DNA of 20,412 nucleotides from assembly GCA_964576715.1 (NCBI GenBank), contig CAZNWE010000069.1, forward strand, positions 1-20,412, read 5' to 3'. Source of the DNA: SLRI01 sp964576715 (lineage in GTDB: Bacteria; Pseudomonadota; Alphaproteobacteria; Geminicoccales; Geminicoccaceae). The notes beneath the pieces were generated by a model. That model was given only the letters and a program-made list of their open reading frames with translations, made no database searches and was not told the DNA's origin. Shown piece after piece: positions 14,520 through 20,412 of this stretch; the first letter of the stretch is position 1; every line of letters begins with the position of its first letter. The position numbers and the translations under genes are program-made.

Positions 14520-15539
14520 TCAGGACACCAGCGCCGCCCCGGCCGGTCGCACCTTGGCAAGCTTGGGCAGCCGGTCGTCCAGCCGCCGGGCCGTCGCCTC
14601 GTCGGTGACGAGCCCGGTCAACAGGCCACTTTCGAGCACGGCGGCGATCGCCCGGGCCTTGCCGCGCCCACCGGCGATGGCGACCACCTCCTTGCCGCGC
14701 AGATCGGCGGGGGCGAGCCCAAGGGCGCGACGGTTGATGTCCGCATCGACCCAGCGCCCGTGTGTGCCGAAGAACTGGCCGAGGACCTCGCCCACCGCCC
14801 CTTCCCGCTCGAGCTCGGCGAATTCGGCCGCGGTGATCATGCCGGTCTCGAGCAGATGTGCCTGGGCACTCAGCTCGCCGATGCCGACGACCACGAGATC
14901 GGCCTGATGGGCCAGCGACAGCACGTCCTTCACGCTGCGCTGGGCGGCGAGCACCGCCTTGTCCTCGACGCTGTCGGCGAAGAACGGCACCGGCAGGAAG
15001 TAGCTCTCGCCACCCACCTTGCCGGCGAGCCTGTGGATCACGTCGAACGGGTTGGCGGCGGCACTCCTGGTCAAGCTGCCGAGCAGCGAAACGAAGGTCA
15101 GATCCTGCCGCGGCAGCCGCGGCAGCCGATCGACCACCGCCGCGAGCGTGCGGCCGTGACCGATGCCGACGACCTTCAGGCTCGGCCGATCGAGCACGCC
15201 CAAGAGGTAGTGGGCACCGGCGGCCGCCAGGGTCACCAGCGGCAGCTCGCCCTCGCCGAGATCGGGGGCGACCGTGCAGAAGCGCAGGCCGTAGGCGTCG
15301 ACGATCTTGTCCTCGAGCACCAGGCACTCGGCCGCCCGCCCTTCGACGAACACCCGGACCAAGCCCTCGCGCTGGGCCATGGCGATCAGTCGGTTGACCT
15401 TGACCCGCGAGATGCCCAGCCGGCCGGCGATCGCCTCCTGGGTGTAACCGCCGATATGCGAGAGCCAAGCCGCCCGGGTGGCGAGGCCGAGCTCGGCCTG
15501 CGAGCGATCAATACGCGGTGCGACGCCATCCTCGGCCAT
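14520..15539 (-). CDS. eryD: SorC-family transcriptional regulator, probable EryD
   Basis: A 339-residue SorC/DeoR-type sugar regulator. The N-terminal HTH spans about residues 33-54 (YTQEAIAGRLGISRVKVNRL). The C-terminal sugar-phosphate-sensing domain includes LVLEDKIVDAYGLRF, KVVGIGHGRTLAAVV, FVSLLGSLTRSAAANPFDVI, LPVPFFADSVEDKAVLAAQR and VAIAGGRGKARAIAAVLESG. These segments closely resemble Brucella EryD as I recall it. EryD represses the ery operon and is released by an erythritol-derived signal. ATG at 15539 is chosen because it directly precedes the conserved region; in-frame ATGs at 15575 and 15602 give extensions without family features and without better ribosome sites. It diverges from eryH and leads the transporter operon, so it likely controls both directions. 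Confidence 0.85.
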   Translation of the reverse strand: MAEDGVAPRIDRSQAELGLATRAAWLSHIGGYTQEAIAGRLGISRVKVNRLIAMAQREGLVRVFVEGRAAECLVLEDKIVDAYGLRFCTVAPDLGEGELPLVTLAAAGAHYLLGVLDRPSLKVVGIGHGRTLAAVVDRLPRLPRQDLTFVSLLGSLTRSAAANPFDVIHRLAGKVGGESYFLPVPFFADSVEDKAVLAAQRSVKDVLSLAHQADLVVVGIGELSAQAHLLETGMITAAEFAELEREGAVGEVLGQFFGTHGRWVDADINRRALGLAPADLRGKEVVAIAGGRGKARAIAAVLESGLLTGLVTDEATARRLDDRLPKLAKVRPAGAALVS

Positions 15540-15652
15540 GAACGTTTGTGCCGTTCCCTGAACTTTTTTGCACATGTTGAACTTTGGTCCAGAAGCATGC
15601 ACATCGGACGACTACCTTGTCAAGCCGCTGCCACGAGCGGGGAGGAGGCGCG
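15540..15652. promoter_or_regulatory. Divergent eryD/eryH control region with repeated half-sites
   Basis: The 113-nt spacer separates the outward-reading eryD-like and eryH-like genes. TGAACTTT occurs twice, at 15559-15566 and 15578-15585, with starts 19 nt apart (about two helical turns). TGCACAT also occurs twice (15569-15575 and 15598-15604). TTGAAC resembles half-sites bound by some DeoR/SorC regulators. A strong ribosome site GGAGGAGG (15641-15648) precedes eryH. Binding by the adjacent regulator is inferred. Confidence 0.5.
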
Positions 15653-16423
15653 ATGGCCGAACGGTTCTGGCTCGGCACCGGCTGGAAGATGACCAAGACC
15701 CGCGCCGCGGCCGCCCGTTACTGCGCGGCCCTCCGCACGGCCGGCGACCTCGCCGACCTGCCGCTCCGGCTTTTCGTCCTGCCACCCTTCACCGCCCTTG
15801 CCGAGGTGGCAGCGGCCCTCGCCGACACGCCGGTGCTGGTCGGGGCGCAGAACTGCCACTGGGCCGAGGCTGGCGCCTGGACGGGCGAGATCGCGGCCCT
15901 TCAGGTCGCGGATTGCGGCGCCGCCATGGTCGAGCTCGGCCACAGCGAGCGCCGGGCGCAGTTCGGCGAGACCGACAGTGCCATCAACAAGAAGGTCAAG
16001 GCGGCACTAGCCGCCGGGCTGATCCCACTGGTCTGCGTCGGCGAGACGGCCGAGGAGCGCGAGCTCGATGCCGCGGCGGTCAGCGTGGCACGGCAGGCCC
16101 GAATGGCGCTCGCCGGCATCGCCGCCCCCGACCTCGCCCGGGTGCTGCTCGCCTACGAGCCCGTCTGGGCGATCGGCGAGGCCGGCGAGCCCGCCACCCC
16201 GGCCTATGCAGCGGCCATCCACGCCGCCATCAAGCAGGCGGTCACCGACCAGGCCGGCCGCCCGATCGCCGTCCTCTACGGCGGCAGCGTCGATCCCGGT
16301 AACGCCGAGGCGCTGGCCGCCGAGCCCGACATCGACGGCCTCTTCGTCGGCCGCGCCGCCTCGCAGCCCGAGGGCCTGCTCGCCCTCGCCCGGCAAGTGG
16401 CGGGGGTAGTGGGCGGGCGCTGA
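15653..16423 (+). CDS. eryH: TIM-like tetrulose-4-phosphate isomerase EryH (TpiA2)
   Basis: A 256-residue triosephosphate-isomerase-fold enzyme. Catalytic K12 (WKMTKT), H97 (VELGHSERR) and E169 (LAYEPVWAIGE) are present, along with the phosphate loop GGSVDPGNAEAL and GLFVGRAAS. The Asn normally two residues before the catalytic Lys (N-W-K) is Gly10 here: FWLGTGWKM. Brucella EryH/TpiA2, as I recall it, also lacks that Asn, supporting the EryH branch and not glycolytic TpiA. EryH isomerises D-3-tetrulose-4-phosphate toward the erythrose-4-phosphate branch. The start is set by GGAGGAGG just upstream. It is transcribed away from the regulator. A housekeeping TpiA role cannot be wholly excluded. 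Confidence 0.82.
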   Translation: MAERFWLGTGWKMTKTRAAAARYCAALRTAGDLADLPLRLFVLPPFTALAEVAAALADTPVLVGAQNCHWAEAGAWTGEIAALQVADCGAAMVELGHSERRAQFGETDSAINKKVKAALAAGLIPLVCVGETAEERELDAAAVSVARQARMALAGIAAPDLARVLLAYEPVWAIGEAGEPATPAYAAAIHAAIKQAVTDQAGRPIAVLYGGSVDPGNAEALAAEPDIDGLFVGRAASQPEGLLALARQVAGVVGGR

Positions 16424-16454
16424 GCGGCGCCGGTGCCCCCGTCTCGCGGGCGCT

Positions 16455-16482
16455 TTGTTCACCGCTCTCGGCGTGCTATTTA
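16455..16482 (+). promoter_or_regulatory. Candidate promoter of the RelB-like/ParE module
   Basis: TTGTTC at 16455-16460 and TATTTA at 16477-16482 are 16 nt apart. The predicted start of transcription would fall at or next to the ATG at 16489, so the message could be leaderless. An AGAGG lies only 2 nt before the ATG, too close to be a normal ribosome site. Confidence 0.35.
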
Positions 16483-16488
16483 GAGGCC

Positions 16489-16674
16489 ATGAGCAAGGTC
16501 AGCGCTGCCCCCGAGTCACTCAACGAGCACCTGCAGCCCGGCGGAGCCGAGCGGCCGGACTACCTCGCGTGGCGGGATGCCAAGGTCAAACGCGCTCTTG
16601 GCGCCGCCGAGAAGCATCCTGAGAAGCGCCGGTCGCAGCAGTCGATTTGGCAGAACTTCGGCCTTGAACGTTAG
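16489..16674 (+). CDS. Small RelB/ParD-like antitoxin
   Basis: A 61-residue acidic/basic protein, MSKVSAAPESLNEHL followed by RPDYLAWRDAKVKRALGAAE and ending SQQSIWQNFGLER. The Y-x-x-W-x-x-x-K-V-x-x-A-L segment is like the toxin-wrapping tail of RelB-type antitoxins. No RHH or HTH domain is visible, so it may consist mainly of the toxin-binding part. It overlaps the following toxin by 11 nt, the normal antitoxin-first order. It probably neutralises that ParE-like toxin; autoregulation cannot be judged from the sequence. It lies 65 nt after eryH on the same strand but probably has its own promoter. Confidence 0.72.
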   Translation: MSKVSAAPESLNEHLQPGGAERPDYLAWRDAKVKRALGAAEKHPEKRRSQQSIWQNFGLER

Positions 16675-16942
16675 CTTCACGGCCGAAGCGGAAGCCGATC
16701 TCGACGCCATCTTCGACTACATCGCCCAGCACGACGACCAGGCGGCGGCTCGGGTCATCGCCCGCATCCTGCAGGCCATCGCCGATCTCGAGCCTTTCCC
16801 GATGCTCGGTCGTCCCGGCCGCATAACGGGCACCTGGGAGCTGTCCATCGTCGGGCTCGCCTATGTCGCCGTCTATCGGATTGTGGATGCCACCCAGCTC
16901 GACGTCATCGCGGTGATCCACACCGGACAGCAGTTCCCGTGA
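16664..16942 (+). CDS. RelE/ParE-family toxin
   Basis: A 92-residue RelE/ParE-superfamily toxin. The N-terminal strand and helix are NVSFTAEAEADLDAIFDYIA, then AARVIARILQAIADLEPFPM, the conserved turn GRPGRITGTWELSIVGLAYV, and the strand VAVYRIVDATQLDVIAVIHT. Full length for the family. The start is uncertain. TTG at 16664, overlapping the antitoxin end by 11 nt, fits the first beta strand. An in-frame ATG at 16577 would overlap the antitoxin by ~100 nt and adds unlike sequence. The target (gyrase or ribosome) is unknown. It ends 4 nt from the end of the convergent epimerase gene, and so is a likely insertion between the ery locus and the hydroxyproline operon. Confidence 0.83.
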   Translation: MNVSFTAEAEADLDAIFDYIAQHDDQAAARVIARILQAIADLEPFPMLGRPGRITGTWELSIVGLAYVAVYRIVDATQLDVIAVIHTGQQFP

Positions 16943-16946
16943 CCCC

Positions 16947-17861
16947 TCAATCGAGGCTCACCCACCCCCGCCAAAAATCCACCGACTCCTTCAGCGCCGC
17001 CACCACCTGGCTGTCGGTGGGCTCGCGCTCGCGAAAGGTGAACTCGAAGACCAGCTCATTGTCCGTCCCGCCACCCGCCGCCAGGGCCGCGATCAGCTTC
17101 TCGGGGATCACCCGCCCGTTGGCATTGTACTCGGCGGTGAACGGCCGGTGCCCGCCCTTGTCCATCGAGCTCTGCTTGATGTGCACGACAGGGCTCAAGC
17201 TTGCGAGCTCCCTGGCCCAGGCATAGGGGTCGGTGTCGGCGGGATCGGGCGAGGTCACGTCGCCGTGGTCGATGTCGGCGTTGATCAGGATCGGCAACGG
17301 CGAGCCCTCGTTCAGGAACGCATGATCCAGCTTGCAGGCCCGGATGGTCTGGCCGAACTCGCGCCGCACCGACATCGGCTCCCACATCAGGCACTCCAGG
17401 CCCCGCGCCTTGGCATGCGCCGCGAGCTCGTGCCAGTGGTCGCGCGCCGCGGCGAAGCGTTCGGCCCGGCGCTCGGGATCACGGTCGTCGGCATAAGTCA
17501 GGATGCCGATCTGGCTGCCCGTGGCCCTGGCCCCGAGATCGGCCGCGATGTCGATCAGCCGCTCGAGCCAGGCCCGCCAGTGCGCCCGCACCGCGGGGTC
17601 AGGGTGGCAGAGGCTGTTCAGCCGCGTGTAGTTGCCGGTGAAGGTCGTCGTCACCCTGGCCCCGTGCCGCGCGCAGGCAAGGGTCCAGCGGCGGACATGG
17701 TCGGCGATCACCGCCGCCGGCCAGTCGGGGCTCAGGATCTCGGGCGTGAGCTGGATGCGCTCGAGGCCGATCTCCTCGACGATCGCCGGCACCAGCCGTT
17801 CCGGCTCGACGATCCGGTTGACGAAGGCGTTGGTGTTCACGCCGAGTGCGAAGGGCATCAT
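16947..17861 (-). CDS. eryC: Xylose-isomerase-superfamily sugar-phosphate epimerase, candidate EryC
   Basis: A 304-residue TIM-barrel isomerase/epimerase. Putative metal ligands are E161 (LMWEPMS), D196 or D198 with H199 (ADIDHGDV), H227 (VVHIKQS) and E273 (VFEFTFRERE). The highly conserved stretch SSMDKGGHRPFTAEYNANGR follows strand 7. Brucella EryC belongs to this superfamily, is about this length, and racemises L-3-tetrulose-4-phosphate to the D form. No other EryC candidate lies in the window. However, this gene sits 26 nt downstream of a hydroxyproline epimerase in a separate operon, so another sugar-phosphate substrate is possible. ATG at 17861 follows CCGGAGACCC; the next codon is also ATG. 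It converges on the ParE-like toxin gene with 4 nt between. Confidence 0.6.
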   Translation of the reverse strand: MMPFALGVNTNAFVNRIVEPERLVPAIVEEIGLERIQLTPEILSPDWPAAVIADHVRRWTLACARHGARVTTTFTGNYTRLNSLCHPDPAVRAHWRAWLERLIDIAADLGARATGSQIGILTYADDRDPERRAERFAAARDHWHELAAHAKARGLECLMWEPMSVRREFGQTIRACKLDHAFLNEGSPLPILINADIDHGDVTSPDPADTDPYAWARELASLSPVVHIKQSSMDKGGHRPFTAEYNANGRVIPEKLIAALAAGGGTDNELVFEFTFREREPTDSQVVAALKESVDFWRGWVSLD

Positions 17862-17887
17862 GGGTCTCCGGTAGCGGCGGGGCCAGC

Positions 17888-18889
17888 TCAGCGGAGCTGG
17901 AAGCCGTGCGCCAGGGGATCGCGGTCGTCGACGAAGATGGTGTTGAAGCCGGTGATACGGGCCCACCCGGCGACACTGGGGCGGATCGCCGGCCGGCCGG
18001 CGATAAGCGCCTCGCCCTCGATCCGGCAGTCGAAGGTCGTGCCGATCAGGCTCTCGTGGACGAAGCGCTGCCCGACCGCGAGCCGGCCCCGGCCGTGGAG
18101 CTGCGCCAGCCGTGCCGACGAGCCGGTGCCGCAGGGCGACCGGTCGATCGCCTTCTCGCCGTAGAACACGGCGTTGCGCGCATCGGCCCCGGCCGTCCGC
18201 GGCGCATCGCACCACATCACGTGGCTGACGCCCGCGATCCGCGGGTCATCGGGGTGCACCGGCGCCACCGCCGCCTGCACGGCCGAACGCACGAGCGGGC
18301 TCAAGCGCTGGATGGCGAGCGCGTCCATGCCGTCCAACCCAGGCCAGCCGGCCTGCGGCTCGACGATGGCGTAGAAATTGCCGCCATAGGCGACGTCGAC
18401 GGTGATTTCGCCGAGCGCCGGCACCGTGACCCGCACGTCGCGCGCATGCAGATAGCTCGCAACGTTGAACAGCCGCACCTCGTCGACCAGCCCGCCCGTC
18501 ATCGCATAGGCGACCACCACCCGCCCCGCCGGCGTCTCGACCGCGAGGCGCCCCGTCTCGCCAGGCGCCACCAGCCCCGTCTCCAGCGCCACGGTGACCG
18601 TGCCGATGAGCCCATGCCCGCACATCGGCAGGCAGCCCGAGACCTCGATGAACAGCACCCCCAGCGCGCACTCCTCGGCCACCGGCGGGTAGAGGATCGA
18701 CCCCGACATGACGTCATGGCCCCGGGGCTCGAACATCAGGGCCCGGCGCACCCAGTCGTGGTCGCGCAGAAAGAGCTGGCGCCGCTCGGCCATCGGCAGA
18801 TGCGGCAGCAGCGGCCCGCCGCCGGTCACCACCCGGACCGGGTTGCCGCAGGTATGCGCGTCGACGCAAAAGAAACTGTGCCGGCTCAT
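17888..18889 (-). CDS. 4-hydroxyproline 2-epimerase (proline racemase family)
   Basis: A 333-residue proline racemase-family enzyme. Both catalytic cysteines are present: C90 in LPMCGHGLIGT and C253 in DRSPCGTGSSARLA. The N-terminus reads CVDAHTCGNPVRVVTGG, and GGNFYAIVE lies mid-protein. Two cysteines argue for an epimerase, because the related trans-3-hydroxyproline dehydratases replace the second one. The bulkier proline racemases differ in active-site residues I cannot fully judge. It interconverts trans-4-hydroxy-L-proline and cis-4-hydroxy-D-proline; the latter would feed the upstream flavin oxidase. ATG at 18889 fits the conserved start; a GTG at 18901, abutting the upstream stop, is the alternative. 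Downstream deaminase and semialdehyde dehydrogenase genes are not in the window. Confidence 0.88.
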   Translation of the reverse strand: MSRHSFFCVDAHTCGNPVRVVTGGGPLLPHLPMAERRQLFLRDHDWVRRALMFEPRGHDVMSGSILYPPVAEECALGVLFIEVSGCLPMCGHGLIGTVTVALETGLVAPGETGRLAVETPAGRVVVAYAMTGGLVDEVRLFNVASYLHARDVRVTVPALGEITVDVAYGGNFYAIVEPQAGWPGLDGMDALAIQRLSPLVRSAVQAAVAPVHPDDPRIAGVSHVMWCDAPRTAGADARNAVFYGEKAIDRSPCGTGSSARLAQLHGRGRLAVGQRFVHESLIGTTFDCRIEGEALIAGRPAIRPSVAGWARITGFNTIFVDDRDPLAHGFQLR

Positions 18890-18901
18890 CGTCCGCAGCA
18901 C

Positions 18902-20137
18902 TCAAGCGAACCGCCCGATCGCATAGGGCCCGAGCGGCAGCCCCGGATCGCGCCCGGCCAGAAGGTCGGCGGTGATCCGCCCGGTGGTCGCCGCCTGGGT
19001 GAGCCCGAGATGGCCATGGCCGAAAGCATAGAGCACGGCCGGCAGCCGTGGCGAGGGGCCGATCACCGGCAGGCTGTCCGGCGTCGTCGGCCGCTGCCCC
19101 ATCCAGACCGTCCCGCCCCGCGTCTCGAGCCCGGGCAGATAGCGCTTCGCCAGCTTGGCCAGCGCCTTCGACCGGGCGAAATTGGCCGGCGCCTCGAGCC
19201 CGGCGAACTCGGCCGCCCCGCCGATCCTGAGGCCCGGAGCGAGCGGCGCGGCCACGAACTTGGCCTCGGCGAAGGTCACCTGCCGGCCGAGCCTGATCCC
19301 CGGCATCGGCAGCGTCGTGTTGTAGCCGCGCTCGCTCTCCAGCAGCACCCGGTCGCCGAGACTCCGCGCCAGCTTTCCGGACCAGGCGCCGGCAGCCACC
19401 ACCACCCGCTCCGCCGGCAATGCCGTGCCGTCCGCCAGCCGGACCCGCACCCCGTCGGGCGCCGGCTCGAGACCCAGCACCTCGCCCCGCCGCAGCGCCA
19501 CGCCGCCAGCCCGCAGCCGGTCGGCCAGGGTCTCCACCAGCCGCTGCGGATCGGCGATCTGGCACCATTGCGGGTGAAACACCGCCGCCGTGATCGCCGA
19601 CGACAGGGCCGGCTCGAGCTCGCGCGCCTGATCGCCGGAGAGCCGCTCGCCCGGCAGGCCGAGCTCGGCCTGCAACCCCAACGCCCAGCCGTCAGCCGCC
19701 AATGCGGCACTGCTGCGATAGACGGCAAGGCAGCCGTCCGGCCGGAGGTCGCGCTCGCACCCGACCGCCTCGAGCAGCGGCCGAAGATCGGCCAGGGCGG
19801 CATGGTTGAGCGCCGCCAATGCCGCCGCCAGTCGCCGCACCGCCGCCGGCCGGCCGGCGCGGAGAAAGCGAACGAGCCAGGGCACGAGACGCGGCGCATG
19901 CGCCGGGCGGATGCTCAACGGCCCGAGCGGGTCGAGCAGCCAGCCCGGCACCCGCCACACCAGCCCCGGCACCGCGGCCGGCAGCACCTCGCTCACCGCG
20001 ATTCCCCCGGCATTGCCGAACGAGGCGCGGTCGCCATCCGGGTCGCGCTCGACCACGGTCACCGCGTGGCCATCCCGCACCAGATGAAAGGCACAAGCGA
20101 GACCGACGATCCCCGCCCCCACGACCACCACCCGCAT
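18902..20137 (-). CDS. FAD-dependent D-amino acid / D-hydroxyproline dehydrogenase (DadA-like)
   Basis: A 411-residue flavin oxidoreductase of the DAO/DadA family. It starts with the FAD Rossmann motif RVVVVGAGIVGLACAF (GAGIVG at 7-12), followed by VVERDPDGDRASFGNAGGIA. The C-terminal substrate/FAD segment is GQRPTTPDSLPVIGPS and FGHGHLGLTQAATTGRITAD. In hydroxyproline catabolism this enzyme oxidises cis-4-hydroxy-D-proline to a pyrroline carboxylate. The 4-hydroxyproline epimerase immediately downstream (stop and GTG adjoin at 18901/18902) makes that role likely, although a broader D-amino-acid role is possible. The ATG at 20137 directly precedes the FAD fold; the frame stays open for 74 further codons through the palindromic repeat, but that part has no family similarity. 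Confidence 0.87.
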   Translation of the reverse strand: MRVVVVGAGIVGLACAFHLVRDGHAVTVVERDPDGDRASFGNAGGIAVSEVLPAAVPGLVWRVPGWLLDPLGPLSIRPAHAPRLVPWLVRFLRAGRPAAVRRLAAALAALNHAALADLRPLLEAVGCERDLRPDGCLAVYRSSAALAADGWALGLQAELGLPGERLSGDQARELEPALSSAITAAVFHPQWCQIADPQRLVETLADRLRAGGVALRRGEVLGLEPAPDGVRVRLADGTALPAERVVVAAGAWSGKLARSLGDRVLLESERGYNTTLPMPGIRLGRQVTFAEAKFVAAPLAPGLRIGGAAEFAGLEAPANFARSKALAKLAKRYLPGLETRGGTVWMGQRPTTPDSLPVIGPSPRLPAVLYAFGHGHLGLTQAATTGRITADLLAGRDPGLPLGPYAIGRFA

Positions 20138-20317
20138 CACCGCCAGCCCCGACCACCAAACCACCCGCACGCCCGCTGCACCACGGAAAGCGGCAGGCAA
20201 CGCTGAACACAGCATAAGCCCCGGCATGCCAACCACCACCGCCCGATCGTCGCGCCCCCGAGCCAGGGGATCGACCACCGTGGCCAGCCACGTCGCTTCG
20301 ACGATCGAATGTGGAGG

Positions 20318-20331
20318 CATCGAAGAGGAAG
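20318..20331. repeat. 14-nt direct repeat, copy 2
   Basis: CATCGAAGAGGAAG, identical to 12919-12932. It is preceded by GGAGG, which recalls the left arm of element B copy 1, and is followed after one base by the palindromic element A, copy 4. Confidence 0.6.
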
Positions 20332-20332
20332 A

Positions 20333-20359
20333 GTGCGGGGGAAATGATTTCCCCCGCAC
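20333..20359. repeat. Palindromic repeat element A, copy 4
   Basis: The longest perfect copy, with 13-bp arms and a central G at 20346. The core is the same as in the other copies but read from the opposite strand, and the arms extend by GTGC/GCAC. It lies upstream of the D-hydroxyproline oxidase gene and about 24 nt beyond the possible stop of an upstream gene. No intact hairpin B is nearby. Confidence 0.88.
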
Positions 20360-20382
20360 ATGGGGTAATCGCTCGAGGGCGG

Positions 20383-20412
20383 CTACTCTCGCCTGTGCTG
20401 GTCCATCACGGC
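20383..20412 (-). CDS. Possible C-terminus of an upstream gene
   Basis: At the right edge, one minus-strand frame reads AVMDQHRRE and stops at TAG (20383-20385). It is followed by the element A hairpin, as after other genes here. Only nine residues are visible and another frame is also open, so the call is tentative. Confidence 0.2.
   Translation of the reverse strand, partial: AVMDQHRRE

Noticed and set aside
13018..15468. Binding-protein gene extended to 816 codons
   Set aside because: The upstream part overlaps eryD in another frame; the ATG at 14454 has a strong ribosome site and starts a proper Tat signal peptide.
17846..20206. Long plus-strand open frame (786 codons) opposite the hydroxyproline operon
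   Set aside because: It is antisense to three well-recognised genes, is rich in R, P, H and G as expected for GC-rich antisense frames, and has no domain.
1528..20359. CRISPR array
   Set aside because: The four palindrome copies are far apart and irregularly spaced, with no spacer-repeat order and no cas genes.

Overview
The window is GC-rich, gene-dense DNA from an alphaproteobacterium. The gene families point to a Rhodospirillales- or Geminicoccales-type lineage, but that placement is an impression. It is mostly one large sugar-alcohol catabolic locus, flanked by small toxin-antitoxin (TA) genes and by one end of a hydroxyproline operon. The first ~500 bases are clearly more AT-rich than the rest.

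Left accessory region (1-2432). A minus-strand ORF of unknown function runs off the left edge (1-456). It is followed by a frameshifted higA antitoxin remnant, an intact parDE module, and a minus-strand pair made of a 74-aa coiled-coil protein and an XRE-type antitoxin-like regulator. Two copies of a two-hairpin dispersed repeat lie here.

Main locus (2433-16423). On the minus strand the order is: SorC-family regulator (eryD-like), CUT1 substrate-binding protein with a Tat signal, two permeases, two different ABC ATPases, erythritol kinase (eryA), a D-2-hydroxyacid dehydrogenase, a GlpD-family polyol-phosphate dehydrogenase (eryB-like), a second FGGY kinase of the ribulokinase/XK-1 type, and a class II aldolase. 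Most junctions overlap (ATGA, GTGA, TGATG or 8-nt GTG...TGA), so the genes are probably co-transcribed and translationally coupled. A triosephosphate-isomerase-like gene (eryH/tpiA2) diverges from the regulator across a 113-nt control region. This matches the Brucella/Rhizobium erythritol route: EryA phosphorylates, EryB oxidises, EryC/EryH/EryI isomerise to D-erythrose-4-phosphate. It differs by having a CUT1 importer with two unequal ATPases and three added genes (2-hydroxyacid dehydrogenase, second kinase, aldolase). No rpiB/eryI gene is visible.

Right region (16489-20412). A RelB-like/ParE pair is convergent with a minus-strand operon of a D-amino-acid/D-hydroxyproline oxidase, a 4-hydroxyproline 2-epimerase and a xylose-isomerase-superfamily epimerase. 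The last is a good candidate for the EryC step, displaced from the main operon. The window ends with a fourth copy of the palindromic repeat.

The observations most worth following up are the dispersed palindrome (core GGGGGAAATCATTTCCCCC, four copies, three of them paired with a second hairpin), the expanded erythritol locus, the asymmetric ATPase pair, and the coiled-coil/XRE pair.
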